A stretch of 33,398 nt of DNA from Brevipalpus yothersi. Taxonomy: Eukaryota; Arthropoda; Arachnida; Trombidiformes; Tenuipalpidae. Below are positions 11,098-23,935 of the stretch, in pieces. Position 1 is the first letter of the stretch. The number at the start of each line of letters is the position of its first letter. The DNA lies in NCBI GenBank assembly GCA_003956705.1, contig QZCP01000463.1, forward strand, positions 1-33,398, written 5' to 3'. The position numbers and the translations under genes are program-made. A model generated the notes under the pieces. The model ran no database searches, was not told the origin of the DNA, and saw nothing but the letters and a program-made list of their open reading frames with translations.

Positions 11098-14000
11098 ATG
11101 ATTCATTATAAGATGAAAAAATCGTTTAACATCTGTTCACAATGTTCTATAATATCACTATTGACATTTACCTGTTTAATATCATGTACATCCAGTTCAC
11201 GTAAGTTTCAAATTTCAATCGTCTATCTTACTTACTGCAACGAACATCGATGAAGAACGAATTATAGAGAATATATCTTGTTCTGAGCGTTTCAAATCTA
11301 ACGATAATTGATTGAATAATGATTTCTCTCCTCACTCTTCCGATGAATCGAATATGAATCTTATGCATTTTAGCCTACTTTCATTTGGCTGATAGAAATA
11401 AATATTAATCAACCAGTATTTGATGACTTCCGTGCTTCAAATGTAATCCAAAACCCAGACAAAGTTGAATGATTTGGAGAAGCATTTTCAATATGAACAT
11501 GTCAGATAGTGGTCTTGATCTTGAGAGTAGCTCTTTTCATCCATAGTTTTCTCTCATTATCAACCATAACAATCAAGAGTTGATTTAAATCATTGAGAGA
11601 AAGAAAGAGAGAGAGACAGAGTTGACTGAGTCAACATAGCTGTTCAAAAATTTACTCACACCAAATAGACACAATTTAATGTACATTTGATAGATGTTGT
11701 TATTTAAACAACAACAGTACCAACACAGTAGATGGTATAGAGTGAGTTAAATCATGAATGAAAAGGTAAATCTGTTGAACGTTGATTCCGATCACAATAA
11801 TAATCTTAAGAAAAAATCAGACGAAACTGTTATGCAAGTTCATTGTCACCTAATCAGACTGATTGATGAATATTCTAATCATGTTAGATAATGGGGAAAT
11901 ATTGAATTGTAATGATCAAAATTGATCAAAATTGGTGAAATTGATTTTTGTAGTTTTCATTTTGTTCATGTATCAATGGAAAAATTACATTGCAAACTTT
12001 TTTTGCTGAATTCATTATTTTCACCTCCATGATGAAATGCTGTTATAATAACGTTATGAGATGATCACTGAGAGTGATAAAGTTTGAAACGTGCTTGATC
12101 AATATGAAATGAGAGCTACAGATTGATGTTGTTTATTCTGGTTTTTATTCTCAAACTTTCATTATCTTATCTTCATGAAATCGCTCTAATTTTCTTTTTT
12201 TAACCCACAGTTTCACCAACAGGAAGATGGGTATTTCCTGACACACAATTTCAATCTTTAACATTACACATTAGGCCACCTGAGACGGATAAATATTCTG
12301 ACAGCGCTATCAATGAAACTATTCAAAGTATTTATGAGAATCGTGATCCTATTGTTGAAAGTAACCTATATTCCGTGGATGAACAGTACATTGATGCAAG
12401 TTTAGATAGTCAGCCAATGGCATCTATCAAATTGGAATATCATGCTGGTGATGAAAATTCGTTGATGCCCTTCTTTCAAATGATCAACAAAGAACGTCAC
12501 TATTCTAATGAGGAGGTTAAAAATGAGGCTCGTGATGATATTAAGCAGACTTTCAAAAAATATGGCCTCGAAACGTATGGACAAAAATTTAAGGCACACG
12601 ATCGCAATTATACCAGTAGATCAGGTATCAATATAATCGGTATATGGCCTAGTAAAAATCGACATATGCCAGGAGATAAAATTATTCTCGTCGGTGGTCA
12701 CTATGATACCGTTAAAGGTACCACCGGAATTGATGATAATGGTTCAGGAACCGTTGCTCTTCTTCAGTTAGCCAAAAAGCTTGGCACACTTAAGCCTGTA
12801 CTGGAACACACTATTTATTTGGTTGCCTTTGATCTTGAAGAAGATGTGAGTAATGCCTAGAGTCTTGAGGACTCTTGAAATTCTCAAGAGTTTCCTGAAA
12901 GAACTGATATTTTTACTGATTTATAGAACAATGGTTTGAGCAATTCATGCATGAATTCGCGGAAAATTTTCATCCAACTCTGAATCGATGTCATCACAAT
13001 TGATAATTTTAGATAGTTTCAAATTGCAATAGACAGGCAAAAGTTTAATCATCGATATTTTCAGATTGCTCTAAGATAATGCAATACTCATTGTGCATCA
13101 TGGTCTTGTTGAGTTATTTATGCGTCTATTGAAAGATTTTATGTTATGAAAAGTTTCCAAATATCAACAAGGTAAATAATTGAGAATATGTCAATGATGT
13201 TATGGAGAACAAAAATTTGAGTCATTTTGAATGATTTTTCTCATCCAATTCTTTTCTGAGAAACCCTAAAATTGACTCCAAAATTTAACTTCAAAAATGA
13301 TGAAGAGAATGTGAACATGAATATTGATGGGATGAAAGTTTACGGGATGAATTACCATAATAACTGTTGAATGGAACAAATTTTGGAGAATCGAATGAAT
13401 AAATTGCTAAATTTTTTGTTACAGGGTCTACTAGGTAGTAAAGCTTTTGTTAATAAATATTTGATTCCAAAAGAATTGAAAGATCGTAAATCCATATTTT
13501 TGGGTGCCTACGTAACGGATATGGTGCTACATTGGGACAATACAACCAATAGCCAAACTATTTCCGAATCTTTCATGAAGGTAAAAATCTAAATCTAGAA
13601 TTTTTGCTGCTACAAACTTGAAAGTAAGAGGGAACTCAACTATTTCGATGTGAATTCCCTCCTTGAATTATGCCACTCAATTAGTTGATGTTTAATTGAT
13701 TTTCCATCAGACTGTTCCAAACGCTGCCAATCAAATCAAAGCCAATGGTAATCGAGGTGATTTTGCTTGCGTCTGGATGAGAAAAGAGAGAGAAGAACAC
13801 TTGTGGCAAGCATTTAAGACATCATTTTTCACTCTTGGAGCCAAAAAGAAAGGAATCAACACGATAGCTTTCAATCCCACTTTACCATTCGAATCTACTC
13901 CAGTAGTAGGAAGTATAGGTCATGGTTCTGGAGTTTTTCTACGAAGTGATCATGCATCTTTCTGGTATCACAAAGTTCCTGATGTTCTAACACTGGATGC

Positions 14001-14536
14001 TATTCTTATAACCGATCTAGGTTAGTATATGGTGCTGATTGTTTTCCAATTATGAGTCGTGTATGTAGGAGACAATTTTTCCATGGACAAAATGATCACA
14101 CAATATGAATTCATGGTCTTTGAATTTTTTTTCTCTCCTAGGTCCTTGGAGAACTCTTCTTAAGAAGTGTTACCATAGACCATGTGATAATATTTCACAG
14201 ATAACTCCGGAAAAACTTGTATTCTTGAATCATATAATTGAAACTTTATGGGATGTAATAACGGACAATGTGCCAAAAAGGAATCCAATATCTGATGTCG
14301 AAGCTAGATCCGTTCATCGTTCCAATTGGGGTTCAGGAAGACCATACAATAGTTTTTATCCTTCCGGTGGACCATCAGATTTTCCATCTTTTCGATTCCA
14401 GCCTCCTATAGTGAACTATCCTTTCTCATCATTTGAGCCTTCAACTTCCAGAGAGGGAAGAGATGATATTAATCGACCATTTAAGAGTAGAACTGAGCGT
14501 GAGAACTCATTCTCTCACCCAAAAATATTCTACTGA
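11098..14536 (+). CDS. Secreted M28-family zinc metallopeptidase, 532 aa, five exons
   Basis: The exons are 11098-11200, 12211-12845, 13425-13580, 13711-14020 and 14142-14536. All introns are GT-AG (1010, 579, 130, 121 bp) and phases match. Exon 1 encodes a Lys-rich start and a hydrophobic segment (IISLLTFTCLIS), read as a signal peptide. Residues about 40-180 resemble a prodomain. The catalytic core shows every M28 hallmark: GGHYD with His198 and Asp200, IDDNGSG with Asp210, FDLEED with Glu244 (general base) and Glu245, TDM with Asp278, and RSDHASF with His379. By family knowledge it should bind two zinc ions and act as an exopeptidase removing N-terminal residues or splitting small peptides. 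The closest group is aminopeptidase or carboxypeptidase Q-like; the substrate cannot be read from sequence. The last about 80 residues are a Ser/Pro/Phe-rich tail outside the usual fold. Exon 1 is short but its signal sequence and phase support it. Confidence 0.9.
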
Positions 14537-14677
14537 ATTTAATTATTTGCCATGTTTAGTTACATGGCCAATCCTGATCCAAGAAGTGATAAAATTTTTG
14601 GAAATTTTGTCAATCGTTGAAATTTATAAACATATGTATTTCTGGGCTAGCTCAAGTGCACTTACTTAAGTTGGATG

Positions 14678-14683
14678 AATAAA
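14678..14683 (+). terminator. AATAAA polyadenylation signal of the M28 gene
   Basis: AATAAA lies about 142 bp downstream of the M28 peptidase stop codon. Confidence 0.55.
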
Positions 14684-15421
14684 TTGATGAACAATATATT
14701 TTCACTATCATCGTCTATTAGAGTAAATTATTCTCAAGTATTCCTTTCATATGATTTTGTAACCAATTGTTGATGTAAACTCCGTTGATTGTGGAAAATG
14801 AGATTCAAAGTAAAAATGAAATCATAATTAACAAAATAAAAATGTTTGAAACGAAGGATCAGAAAAAAACTGATCAAAGAGACAGAGAAATCAAAAATTC
14901 CCAAAAAAAGGTAATCCCACAATAAATCGGCCAATCATAACTATACTTCAAAGAGACAAGAATTGGAATATCTTTCTCAAGTGTACGAATAGTTCTCTTA
15001 AACACTTCTAATCACTTACTAACTCTACTTCAACGAAAAGAGATACCCTCTGGTTTACCCAAAATCATTCCAATCATGATAAAAAAAATTCCTCAACCAT
15101 TATAAAATAATCATTCTGACAATAAGCATGATATATGTATTTTCTCGATATCCTTAATCACATTTTACCCATCATAACTGTACATACTGGAAAAATCGAT
15201 CGTGAAAATTTTTAGCGCAATTATTGATGTTTTCAGTAGTGCAATGAAGGTAGCGCTGTTCAGGATTTGATCAGAAAAAAGGTGTGTTTTGGGTAATGTT
15301 TTGATTGTATCTGGTCTATTTTGTTCATCTGGTTAGATATTAAAATCGAAAAGTGTACATGGTGTGGGATTGATGATTTGTTGTTAATGGGACCGATTGT
15401 TTCTTGAATGTGATAGTGATC
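14684..15421. other. Intergenic spacer between the M28 and CDC50 genes
   Basis: 738 bp of AT-rich DNA with no supported exon. It should contain the promoter and 5' leader of the CDC50 gene; no clear core promoter motif stands out. Confidence 0.5.
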
Positions 15422-16947
15422 ATGCCTGATATCAGTGATGATGATACTCAACCATTGAAGAACAGGCCATCAGGTAAATATTCTGTCTCTCTATTTTCCT
15501 CGATTATGTATGTGTGTGATATTTTCTTGGGATGCTTTTTTAGGCATATCGAAGATGTTGAGAGGTTTGCTTCGCTGTGTTGTTGAATATTGTGATTGAT
15601 TGATTTTCTTTTGTCTCTTCTGTTGTTCGATAGATTCCGCTTTCAAGCAACAAAAGCTTCCTGCATGGTAAGTTGATGTGAATTTGCATCATTTTCTTGA
15701 GTCTGTGAATGGATTTTAGGGGTCTTCATTTAAGGGGCAAGAGCTTCACTCATTAAGAATGGTTAATCTTATATGTTTATACACTTTTATCCAATTTTTT
15801 CAGGCAGCCAATATTGACTGCAGGCACAGTCCTTCCCACTTTCCTTCTCATAGGAATCACTTTTGTTCCTATTGGTATTGGCCTTTTGTTTTCCTCGGAT
15901 AAGGTTCAAGAGCTGGTTATTGATTACACGCGCTGCCTGAATAAAGACAATGAATCGTGTGCTAGTTTGTTGGGAAAATCAAAGAATAGTACTACAGGCT
16001 GTGTTTGTGAGATAGATTTCAGTTTGACTCAAGACTACGATCGCGATGTATTCATCTACTATGGCTTGACCAATTTTTATCAAAATCATCGTCGTTACGT
16101 TAAATCTAGAGATGACAAGCAGCTTCTCGGCTATGTGGGAACATCTCTCTCCAGTGATTGTGATCCTTTCTCTCGAATAGATGATGAACCGATTGCACCT
16201 TGTGGAGCAATTGCTAACTCTCTATTCAATGACACTATCAAGTTGATGAAAACTGATGATAAAGGCAGTTTTCGTGCCGTCAAAGTCTTGGAAACAGGAA
16301 TCGCTTGGGCCACTGATAAGAATGTCAAATTTCGTAATCCAAAAGGAAATTTGAGTGAAGCTTTCGAAGGTTATACTCATCCACCTAATTGGGCTAAAAA
16401 TGTATGGGAATTGGATCCAAAGAATCCAGACAATAATGGTTTCTTGAATGAACATCTCATCGTTTGGATGAGAACTGCAGCTCTGCCGACATTCCGTAAA
16501 CTATATGGGAGAATCGATCATACCGCTGAATCCAGTATTAACAATGGCCTTCCTAAAGGCAAATATCGCCTGTTAATTGATTACAGTAAGTTTCAAAATT
16601 TACATGCCTGATTGCTCTTTCTCACCATTATCGTATTTTTCTATAGATTTTCCAGTAATTGCCTTCAGAGGTAACAAAAGAGTTATCATATCTAACACCT
16701 CTTGGCTTGGAGGCAAGAATCCATTCCTTGGAATAGCGTACATCGTTGTGGGATGCATGTGTCTCATCTTATCCGTCTTCTTCTTTTTCATCCACCAAAA
16801 ATTTGGACGAAGGTAAGTTGTCAGTTTTAACTATACATTTCCACGCACATGTAGAAGATAAAATAACAGATGACCTTGATTTTTTCCTCCATCAGTGCCA
16901 ACGATGTCACCGATATAAATCAGAGGACTCCTTACGTCAGTCCTTAA
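15422..16947 (+). CDS. CDC50: CDC50/LEM3 family protein (TMEM30), P4-ATPase flippase subunit, 361 aa
   Basis: The exons are 15422-15473, 15634-15667, 15804-16585, 16647-16812 and 16896-16947, with GT-AG introns of 160, 136, 61 and 83 bp. Joining them gives 361 codons plus TAA, close to the usual length of animal CDC50A. The signature FKQQKLPAWQP plus ILTAGTVLP leads into transmembrane helix 1 (about residues 36-58, ending GIGLLF) and IDYTRC follows. The large loop holds paired cysteines and N-glycosylation sequons (for example NES, NST, NDT). Near its end come NWAKN, WMRTAALPTFRKLYG and the SNTSWLGGKN motif. Transmembrane helix 2 follows (about 316-342), then a short cytosolic tail. Known role: obligate beta subunit that carries P4-ATPases out of the ER and supports phospholipid flipping at Golgi and plasma membrane. 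The microexon of 34 bp is supported by phase and by the LPAW motif spanning its junction. Confidence 0.96.
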
Positions 16948-17507
16948 ATTCAGAAAAAAAGTGATCTGTGTATATTCATTAGGATTAACTTATCGCTTGT
17001 TCTGACCAATCATTGATTACATTGTGGCCTCTTTAGTTGCTAGAGAAGTGCCTAAAATGACTTTGAATTCCATCATATTTTTTGCCTTCACTTTTACTTA
17101 TTTTCACTTGCAATAATTTGTTACCTGCACCTAGGTGATGGGCTTAATTCTAGTCGGCTTAACTGTACAGTAAAATTCGAATCATTTATTTATCCACATT
17201 CTAGTTATAATAATAATCAATAAACAGATCCAAATTTAATTACTAGGCTTTGTTCTCCTGTGGGGAGTATGTATTTTATTGATTTTGAATGTGAATGATG
17301 ATTTTGGCAGGAATATATAATGGTGTATTTCTTTTTGGGTGGTGGTGGTGGTGGTAGTGTTAACATTACATTACATCATGAGTTCATGAAGATTGAGCGA
17401 CATTTTTTGATTATACAGATGGAAAATCAACATGATAAATTTGAAGGGCATTTCACGATGTGAGATTCATTCAATATGATTACATATATATATTGTACAA
17501 TGAGTTC
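16948..17507. other. Convergent 3' regions of CDC50 and Fcp1
   Basis: A 560-bp spacer between two converging genes. The CDC50 polyadenylation signal AATAAA is at 17219-17224 (+). A short (GGT)n patch is near 17339-17355. No gene was seen. Confidence 0.6.
17219..17224 (+). terminator. AATAAA polyadenylation signal of CDC50
   Basis: AATAAA lies about 270 bp after the CDC50 stop codon, on the same strand. Confidence 0.55.
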
Positions 17508-17513
17508 TTTATT
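17508..17513 (-). terminator. AATAAA polyadenylation signal of Fcp1
   Basis: On the minus strand AATAAA follows only 12 bp after the Fcp1 stop codon, so the 3' UTR would be very short. It faces the CDC50 signal about 290 bp away, so the two transcripts need not overlap. Confidence 0.6.
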
Positions 17514-17524
17514 GACAAGATAAC

Positions 17525-20337
17525 TCAGCTCAGGAATTCTCTTTCAACAGCAGCTGCCATTTCATCATCAGATGATTCATTTAGATCATCTTCTGAACTT
17601 GATTCTGAACGACCCTCGAAAGTATCCCGCGTCTCATCATCTTCTAACTGAGCATATTTTCGCTTCCGAGTGTCTCCCCAACCCTTAGGATATTCTGAAT
17701 TTGTACTTTCACCTTCGTATTCATCCTCGAATTCTATTTCATTCTTTCGTGAGTATCCAGGACCATCATCCTCACTATCCGTATTACCTGTGCTCAATTC
17801 ATCTCCTTCCGAACACGCATCATCCACCTCTTTGTCCATCTGTTGGAGATCATTTTTCGAAAAACCAGACAATGGACTCAATTGGAGCATACTTTGCGAA
17901 GGTTTATCACCACTTATTCGGTCATCGCTTTGGTCAGATGTGGAAGCTTTCTGATCCATTGTGATGGATCTTGATGAAGAATTAACTTTCATTCCGGTTG
18001 ATGGATCATAAAAAGAAAATCCTCGGGATTGTTGAGAGCTTTTCCCCAGAGTCTCAGACTTATTGCTACAAGGTGCTGTGGGATTTTGAAGTTCTTCAGA
18101 TAAAACACCCTCCTCACGATTAGAACGAAGTTTTCTCTCTTGAACACTGGAATAATCATCATCCTTGTCAAGTGGAAACAATGCTTCTGGCACTTTTTCC
18201 CATCTTTCTTCACAACTGAAAAGCCAGTGAGGATTAACAATGTGTATCTTTCCACTCTTCAGTGCTTTGATTACTTTAACTGTGCCATGCTTTGTTGCGA
18301 TAAGATGTGTTGTTCTTTCTAAAGGAGATCCATCGAGATTGATATCCTTGTGAACTCGAGCTCCAAGGGATGTTGCCATTTGATATATCTTACTGTCTTT
18401 CAAGTTCATGTTCGTTGGGATAACTCCGCTGAAGACAATATTAACTTCCTTTAAAGTTTTTCTTTTCACTTCGGGAACAATTTTCTTTAAATCAGGAATC
18501 GAATAGTGTTCATCAGGACTTGTATATTTAATGAGTTCATCGTAGCGTGAGAAATACTCCTCATGAATCCTCTGTAAAATCGTCTCCAAATGCAAAAGAT
18601 AGTCATCATCATCCTCCAATTTCTCAATTATATTCTCTTCTTTCTCTTTCTCTTTGTCTACTTCTTCTACTCTTTCCTTTTCTTCTTCTTTCTCCTTTTC
18701 TTTCTCGATGTCTTTGTCACTTTTAACCTCCTTGGGAGATGAGTCTGCTGAAAATGCTTTCTCGGAAGCGCTAGAAGAACTTTCAGAAAGGCTTTCCAAC
18801 AAAACATGACTTTTATCGGGAGCTTTAGCTTCCTCTGTTTTCTTATCTTCTGTGCGAGAAATTTTTCCGTCCTGCTTATTTTCCACTGCAATAGAACCAT
18901 TCGGCATATCTGAGTCTGATGAAGGTCCACTTTTAGGGACAGATGAGGAAAAATTATGGAAGTTTAGCTCATCTTTACGATCAAAAGGAGAATTTATGTC
19001 ACCAGTATTCTTTGGCAGGAAGCGAGATAGAAAGGGTTTCACAGTTATTAAGTTGGGAGCACTTTTCCATACATCTTCCCGATCATCGATTATACAAACC
19101 ATAGAATCACCACAAGGGAAAAGTCCAGCAAGATTGCCAGATTTGGTCGTTGGGTCAAAACACTCGTTACGAGAGAGAATTCGATTGCCAAAAATTTCCT
19201 CAGTTGGATCTAAAAATTTGGCTATCGTATGAGCATATAGACGAGCTCCAAAAGTGCATATATGACATTGATACATGTTGGAGATTTTTCGCAAAAAATC
19301 ATAGGTGTAAGGCCGTACTTTGGTATAATAGTTCGGATCCCCAGGTCCAGAAAGACGATAATTGAATAAATCTTTTATTTGGCCTGAATTTTCCACATGT
19401 TCATTGGCAGTATGAATGAGGGTTAAGTCCAAATCAACCAGGAGTACAAGCTTTCTTGATTTTAACAACGTTTCTTCGTCATCTTTTCCAAGTTTTTCAG
19501 CTCTTTCCACTGTAACTCTTAATTCAGGTACCGTATGGATCATGCTAACAGAAGCTGATGAACCTGAGCCAGTATTTGTGTCTATAGAATCAGAAAAAGG
19601 AGTTAAAATCGAAATAAAAAATAAAGGCGCGATTTTTTTCGCTTCATGATGAGTGATCAAACTCAGTTATCCAAAATTTTTCAAGCTAACTTTTCTTTCA
19701 TCCCTTTGAATCAGCCTCAACTCATCAGAATGCCATAATTATGACCGATTAAGGTTGACCAACTTGATTGCTCTCTTCTAAACAAGCCTTACTTTGGTAT
19801 CAGATAATTTTCCTTACTGGCTATGTTTTCACCCGAACAATAATTCTCATCAAATTAAGGAGAGCAAATAGAATTGCTATCTCTCACAAACACACACCAG
19901 AAAGAGCTCTACACAAAGAAGATCGTGACTAAATTGTGAAAGAAAAAAAAATCCTACCAACAAGAATCCTGCGATCATGGAATAGTAATCAAGTAATGAG
20001 GAGAGAGAGAGAGAGAAAAAAAAATCATTGACTTACCCAACTCACGAAGATCTTGTCCACAATCAGCGCAAAGATCTTTGATAACACATGGATGACTACA
20101 CGGAATATATTCCACCAGAGCGGTACCGGGATGAATTTCATCACCCTCTTGAACCAAAAATTTGGACACTTTACCATAGGTATTGCATTTGAATCGCAAC
20201 TCTTTATCGGCAAGCTTATAAATGAACAGTACAGTTCCCCGAGACAATGGTGCATCGAGTGTTTTGATTTTCCATTTCATCAGACGTGCTGGCCTGTCAC
20301 CATCAAAATCAATTGTATTTGATGGACCAGGATACAT
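17525..20337 (-). CDS. Fcp1: RNA polymerase II CTD phosphatase Fcp1 (CTDP1), 785 aa, two exons
   Basis: The exons are 20337-20037 and 19581-17525, with a 455-bp GT-AG intron (19582-20036) and phase 1. Together they give 785 codons plus stop. Residues 1-100 are the N-terminal part typical of Fcp1 (lipoyl-like, GDEIHPGTALVEY). The FCPH phosphatase domain spans about 140-310, with the catalytic DLDLT (Asp150, Asp152, Thr154), KVRPY, CTFGARLYA and IDDREDVW (Asp266, Asp267). A low-complexity Lys/Glu-rich linker follows. A BRCT domain lies at about 475-570 with its conserved Trp at 553. The C-terminus is acidic and ends DDEMAAAVEREFLS, like the TFIIF-binding tail of other Fcp1 proteins. Known role: nuclear, Mg-dependent dephosphorylation of the polymerase II CTD, chiefly Ser2-P, to recycle the enzyme. 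It is shorter than human CTDP1 but all domains are present. The first ATG of the frame is used. Confidence 0.96.
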
Positions 20338-23275
20338 GATGATGATGATTATGATGATACTATTGATGTTGATATTGATATTGAACCATATACACAGATA
20401 AATATGATATCAAAATTATTGAAAATTACCAATTCTTTTCACCACAACCAATCACACCATATTCACACACAAACAAACAATAACTGTTCGTTCGTCACAC
20501 ATGTACACATACATTTCATCATCATCCAGAGTCTCACAAATTCATTTTGATATTATCACTCTTTCTCTCTGTTTCACTTCAAAATTATCACCATACAGTA
20601 TACGTAGCATGTATAATCAAATTATATTATTATAATTAAACACATTGACACACACAAAAAATTAATCAAACACAAAAGCAGTTCGAGAATAAACAAAATT
20701 ATAATTATTCTTCTTTTTATTTTTCTTTCTTATTTTATTCAAAATCAAAAAACTAAACACTATAACAGATGGCGCCACTTGATAAAAGAGCGGGAAACAA
20801 AAGTTTTGAATATCGAATATTTTCTTTTGTATGTTCGATTCGGAATGTTCTAAGTAACTGTTCTCATAGAACTTTTACAGTAGAACTTTCTGTTCAAATT
20901 TTGCGACAAATTGTTAGTATGAATTGTTTTATTGATTAGATGCTGAGATTTTAGGGATGATTAAGTAGGCTTTTGCGGTTGTAGGGTGATGTTGTGAATT
21001 GGGATGGAATGAAGCTTCAATCGATGGAAATTGATCGTTTCCTTTGCGTTTGGTTAAGATGAGATGAGAAATTCTTCTGATTGCTTTGGATGAATGGAAC
21101 TTACAATTAGTTGGTGAAAAGAATTGGCATTCGATATCATTGAGAATGTGGTATCAACTAGGGGGAGGATCATCTCAAATTATCGGTGGATTTGTGAGAA
21201 GTTTCACGTGGATCACAATTAGAGGATCAAGTTTCTTTTCGGGTTCATTGTTAGTTAGACAAACTAATGGAATTTCCCATGCGATTTATATAACACTTGA
21301 ATGTGAATTTTTCTCATTCTTTCTAATGTGAAACAATAACGATCTACGAATCCTGATCATGCCATTCAATGGGCTGACAAGATTTCTTGTAAAATGATCT
21401 CATGTTGAATCAAGCCCGATCGATGGCGCTTGAGAGTGACTGAAACTTTTTTCCATCAGAATCGTCAACAAAATTCTAGATAGAATTCTGAAGCAATTCG
21501 AAAAAGTTTCTGGGCAGAAAACTAATTGTCTCAGTTAGAATTCACAAACGACTGAATCCTGGATATTCGTCCAAGCAATGTGAAGCTCGGATTTTAGTAG
21601 TAGGTTCATAATTTTATCAATAACCATTCCTATCAATAAAATTTTGATGGTTTACTTGCCCTCTTAAGCCTGATTTCGATTTGAGATAAAAACACCCCTC
21701 CATAAACACGATTGGACAGAAATCTGAGGGAAAAATGGATTTATTGCTCAATAATGTTGATTTTGATGAATTCTCACATCAAAATGATTTCAAAATATCG
21801 AAAAACTTGATCTTCCTGCTCAGCTTTATTATTTGATTAGGGATCGAGAGCGATGTCATTTAAATAGTCAAGCCTATCTGGTTGCCCGAAAAGATCTCGA
21901 TGCTGACTGTATCTTTTTCTGATCATCCAATGAATCAGTGATATTGAATGAGGCAAAGGGTTTTTGAAAAAGTATTATTACTCTGAATAGATAACTTTCA
22001 TGGTCAATGTTTTGAGAGAAGAAGATAAATTCACAGCAATATTTTGATTTTTTCAAAGATCAAATAATATTCCTTGATTAGATTGGCGAATCAAGAAACT
22101 TGAGTAAATCTCTTTCAAACTAGATCTTGTCAGTTTATCAAGCTATGCCCATGAAATGAGTATTCCTCTTATCATGTGAGCCCTCCATCAATGATTCGAA
22201 TAATGCAAACATTTTGCAAATTAGTGGCACATTCCCATAGCATGGAGATCATATTTTTTCAGGTTTATTTCAGCTCACGAGACAGCTTTTCTCTTCTTCT
22301 TCATTCATTCACAAATCAGATTATAACAGATTCCCGCAGCTTATCGATGTATTTTTTTATTTTTCATTCAAGATGATCTGAAATAAGATGATGATTAACA
22401 GTCTGAGTGTATTTCTTTTCACTTGTCTAATTGAAAAGTCTAGAGAATTTAATCGATCAAACATGTGTGCCTTGAAATTTTTACTTTCAACTACCTCCAT
22501 TACTTTTTGCTTTTTAAATGATTGATATGATCACAAGTGTCGTCTTTCCATTTGAGACCATCTTATTCCAGAGAAAGATGTTAACTTTTTCTGTCTACAT
22601 TCTAAATTCTAAATTTTCTCTCTCTCTCTCTCCTACTGAATCATTTCAATACTCATGAGATGCAGAATATTCTCATGTGAATGAATTTGACAATATCGAA
22701 CCATTAATCATGATCAGAGGATTTTTTTGCGGATCAAGATCTTATGAGAAATAGAAAATCAAACAGCTGGATCACGCTGAAAAAATGTTCAAAGCTGTAA
22801 GAATTCCCAAAGCAATTCCTCTCTTGCTCTCCCCCTTCCTCTCCTAATCAATAAGTTCTGTGAAAATCAGATAGGTATTCCTCTAGCCTCTAGCAATAAG
22901 CTCATTGGTGGTCGAAAATAACTAAAGAAATTTTTGTTCATTAAGAATCAACACCAAATGATAATGATAAGAGGGTGAATTTATCTAGATTGGTCTGGTC
23001 TGTAAGAGAGGCCACTATTCAGTGAAGAGTATTTCGGGAAGTGATCACTGAAAAAAACATGACCACATGATGTGAACTATCGATTAGAGTGGAATATCGG
23101 GCATCAGAAGGAGAGGAACCTCAAATGTTCTGACTGGAGCAAGTTTCTACTGCTACAAGTGGAGAGTATATTAGAATAATAATGGGCATTCGAAGAATGT
23201 TACAGATAATCGAGGGATGAAGGAATAAAATCTATTCCCGGATATGAGATGCATTTTCAGCAAGAAATGAGAATT
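20338..23275. other. Non-coding region between Fcp1 and Vang
   Basis: Nearly 3 kb with no exon-like open frame. The left part is upstream of Fcp1 (minus strand) and has a GAT/ATC-rich stretch just before its ATG. A GCGGGAAA sequence (E2F-like core) lies at about 20801-20808 in a locally GC-richer patch, a possible housekeeping promoter. The rest is AT-rich; it ends at the candidate Vang polyadenylation signal. Confidence 0.45.
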
Positions 23276-23281
23276 TTTATT
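23276..23281 (-). terminator. Candidate polyadenylation signal of Vang
   Basis: AATAAA on the minus strand, about 220 bp beyond the Vang stop codon. Confidence 0.4.
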
Positions 23282-23501
23282 ATCATCGTTACATTATCAT
23301 CTCAAGCATGTGGAGAGATGATAATTTGTGTGTTGAGCAATTGAGTGCAAAATTTTATGATGGTACAAAATGAAGGCGATGTAAATTGTGTATATAAAAT
23401 TTTAGTTCTTGTTGAAAAAAAAGATAAAAATAAATATGAAAATGATACAAACATTGATGAGAATTGATTGTCATGAGTAGCAAAAAGAGGAGAAAAGTTT
23501 G

Positions 23502-23935
23502 TCAAACTGAAGTCTCCGAATTCATTTTGAACACAAATCTATTACACTTAGGATCAATAATTTCCTCCGTTATTTGGAAATGAGGCAAAGAATTTATGGT
23601 GACAAGTAAAGATATATCTCCTTGTCGAAGCATAAACACGGAGCCCGGCTCAATGTTTCGTGTTAAAGGTATATCAGATACCAATCCCCATGATTGAATG
23701 GGAAGCTTGAGCTCGAGATCATTTTGTAATACAGGTCGAGTATTAAAATATTTTTCCAAAAATGCTTTCGGACTGAGATCATATGTGAGGCAAACAGATA
23801 GATGATCTATTATAGATTCAACCGTGTGTCGAGGCTGTTGTCGAGTGATGCGGAGAAACTTTTGAAGCGATCGGGCTATGGCAGGAAATATGGCTTGAGC
23901 TGCCTCACGAGGATCAATCGGAGTCGAAAGTGGAC
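23502..23935 (-). CDS. Vang: Van Gogh/Strabismus (VANGL), last coding exon only
   Basis: On the minus strand a clear acceptor (cacttttag) opens a 434-bp exon at 23935. Two bases complete a split codon, then 143 codons run to TGA at 23502. The peptide matches the C-terminal cytoplasmic region of Vang proteins: IFPAIARSLQKFLRITRQQ, then SPKAFLEKYF, then EEIIDPKCNRFVFKMNSETSV-like text. It ends in Ser-Glu-Thr-Ser-Val, a class I PDZ ligand. Known role: four-pass membrane protein of the planar cell polarity core, binding Prickle and Dishevelled through this region. Upstream exons (N-terminus, membrane spans) are not in the window, so the gene continues to the right past the LINE and the window edge, or has been broken by it. 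The frame of this exon is intact, which favours a working gene. Confidence 0.93.

Noticed and set aside
17989..18930. Several 80-130 codon frames on both strands within the Fcp1 exon
   Set aside because: They overlap the 2-kb Fcp1 exon in other frames; the Fcp1 frame alone carries recognisable domains.
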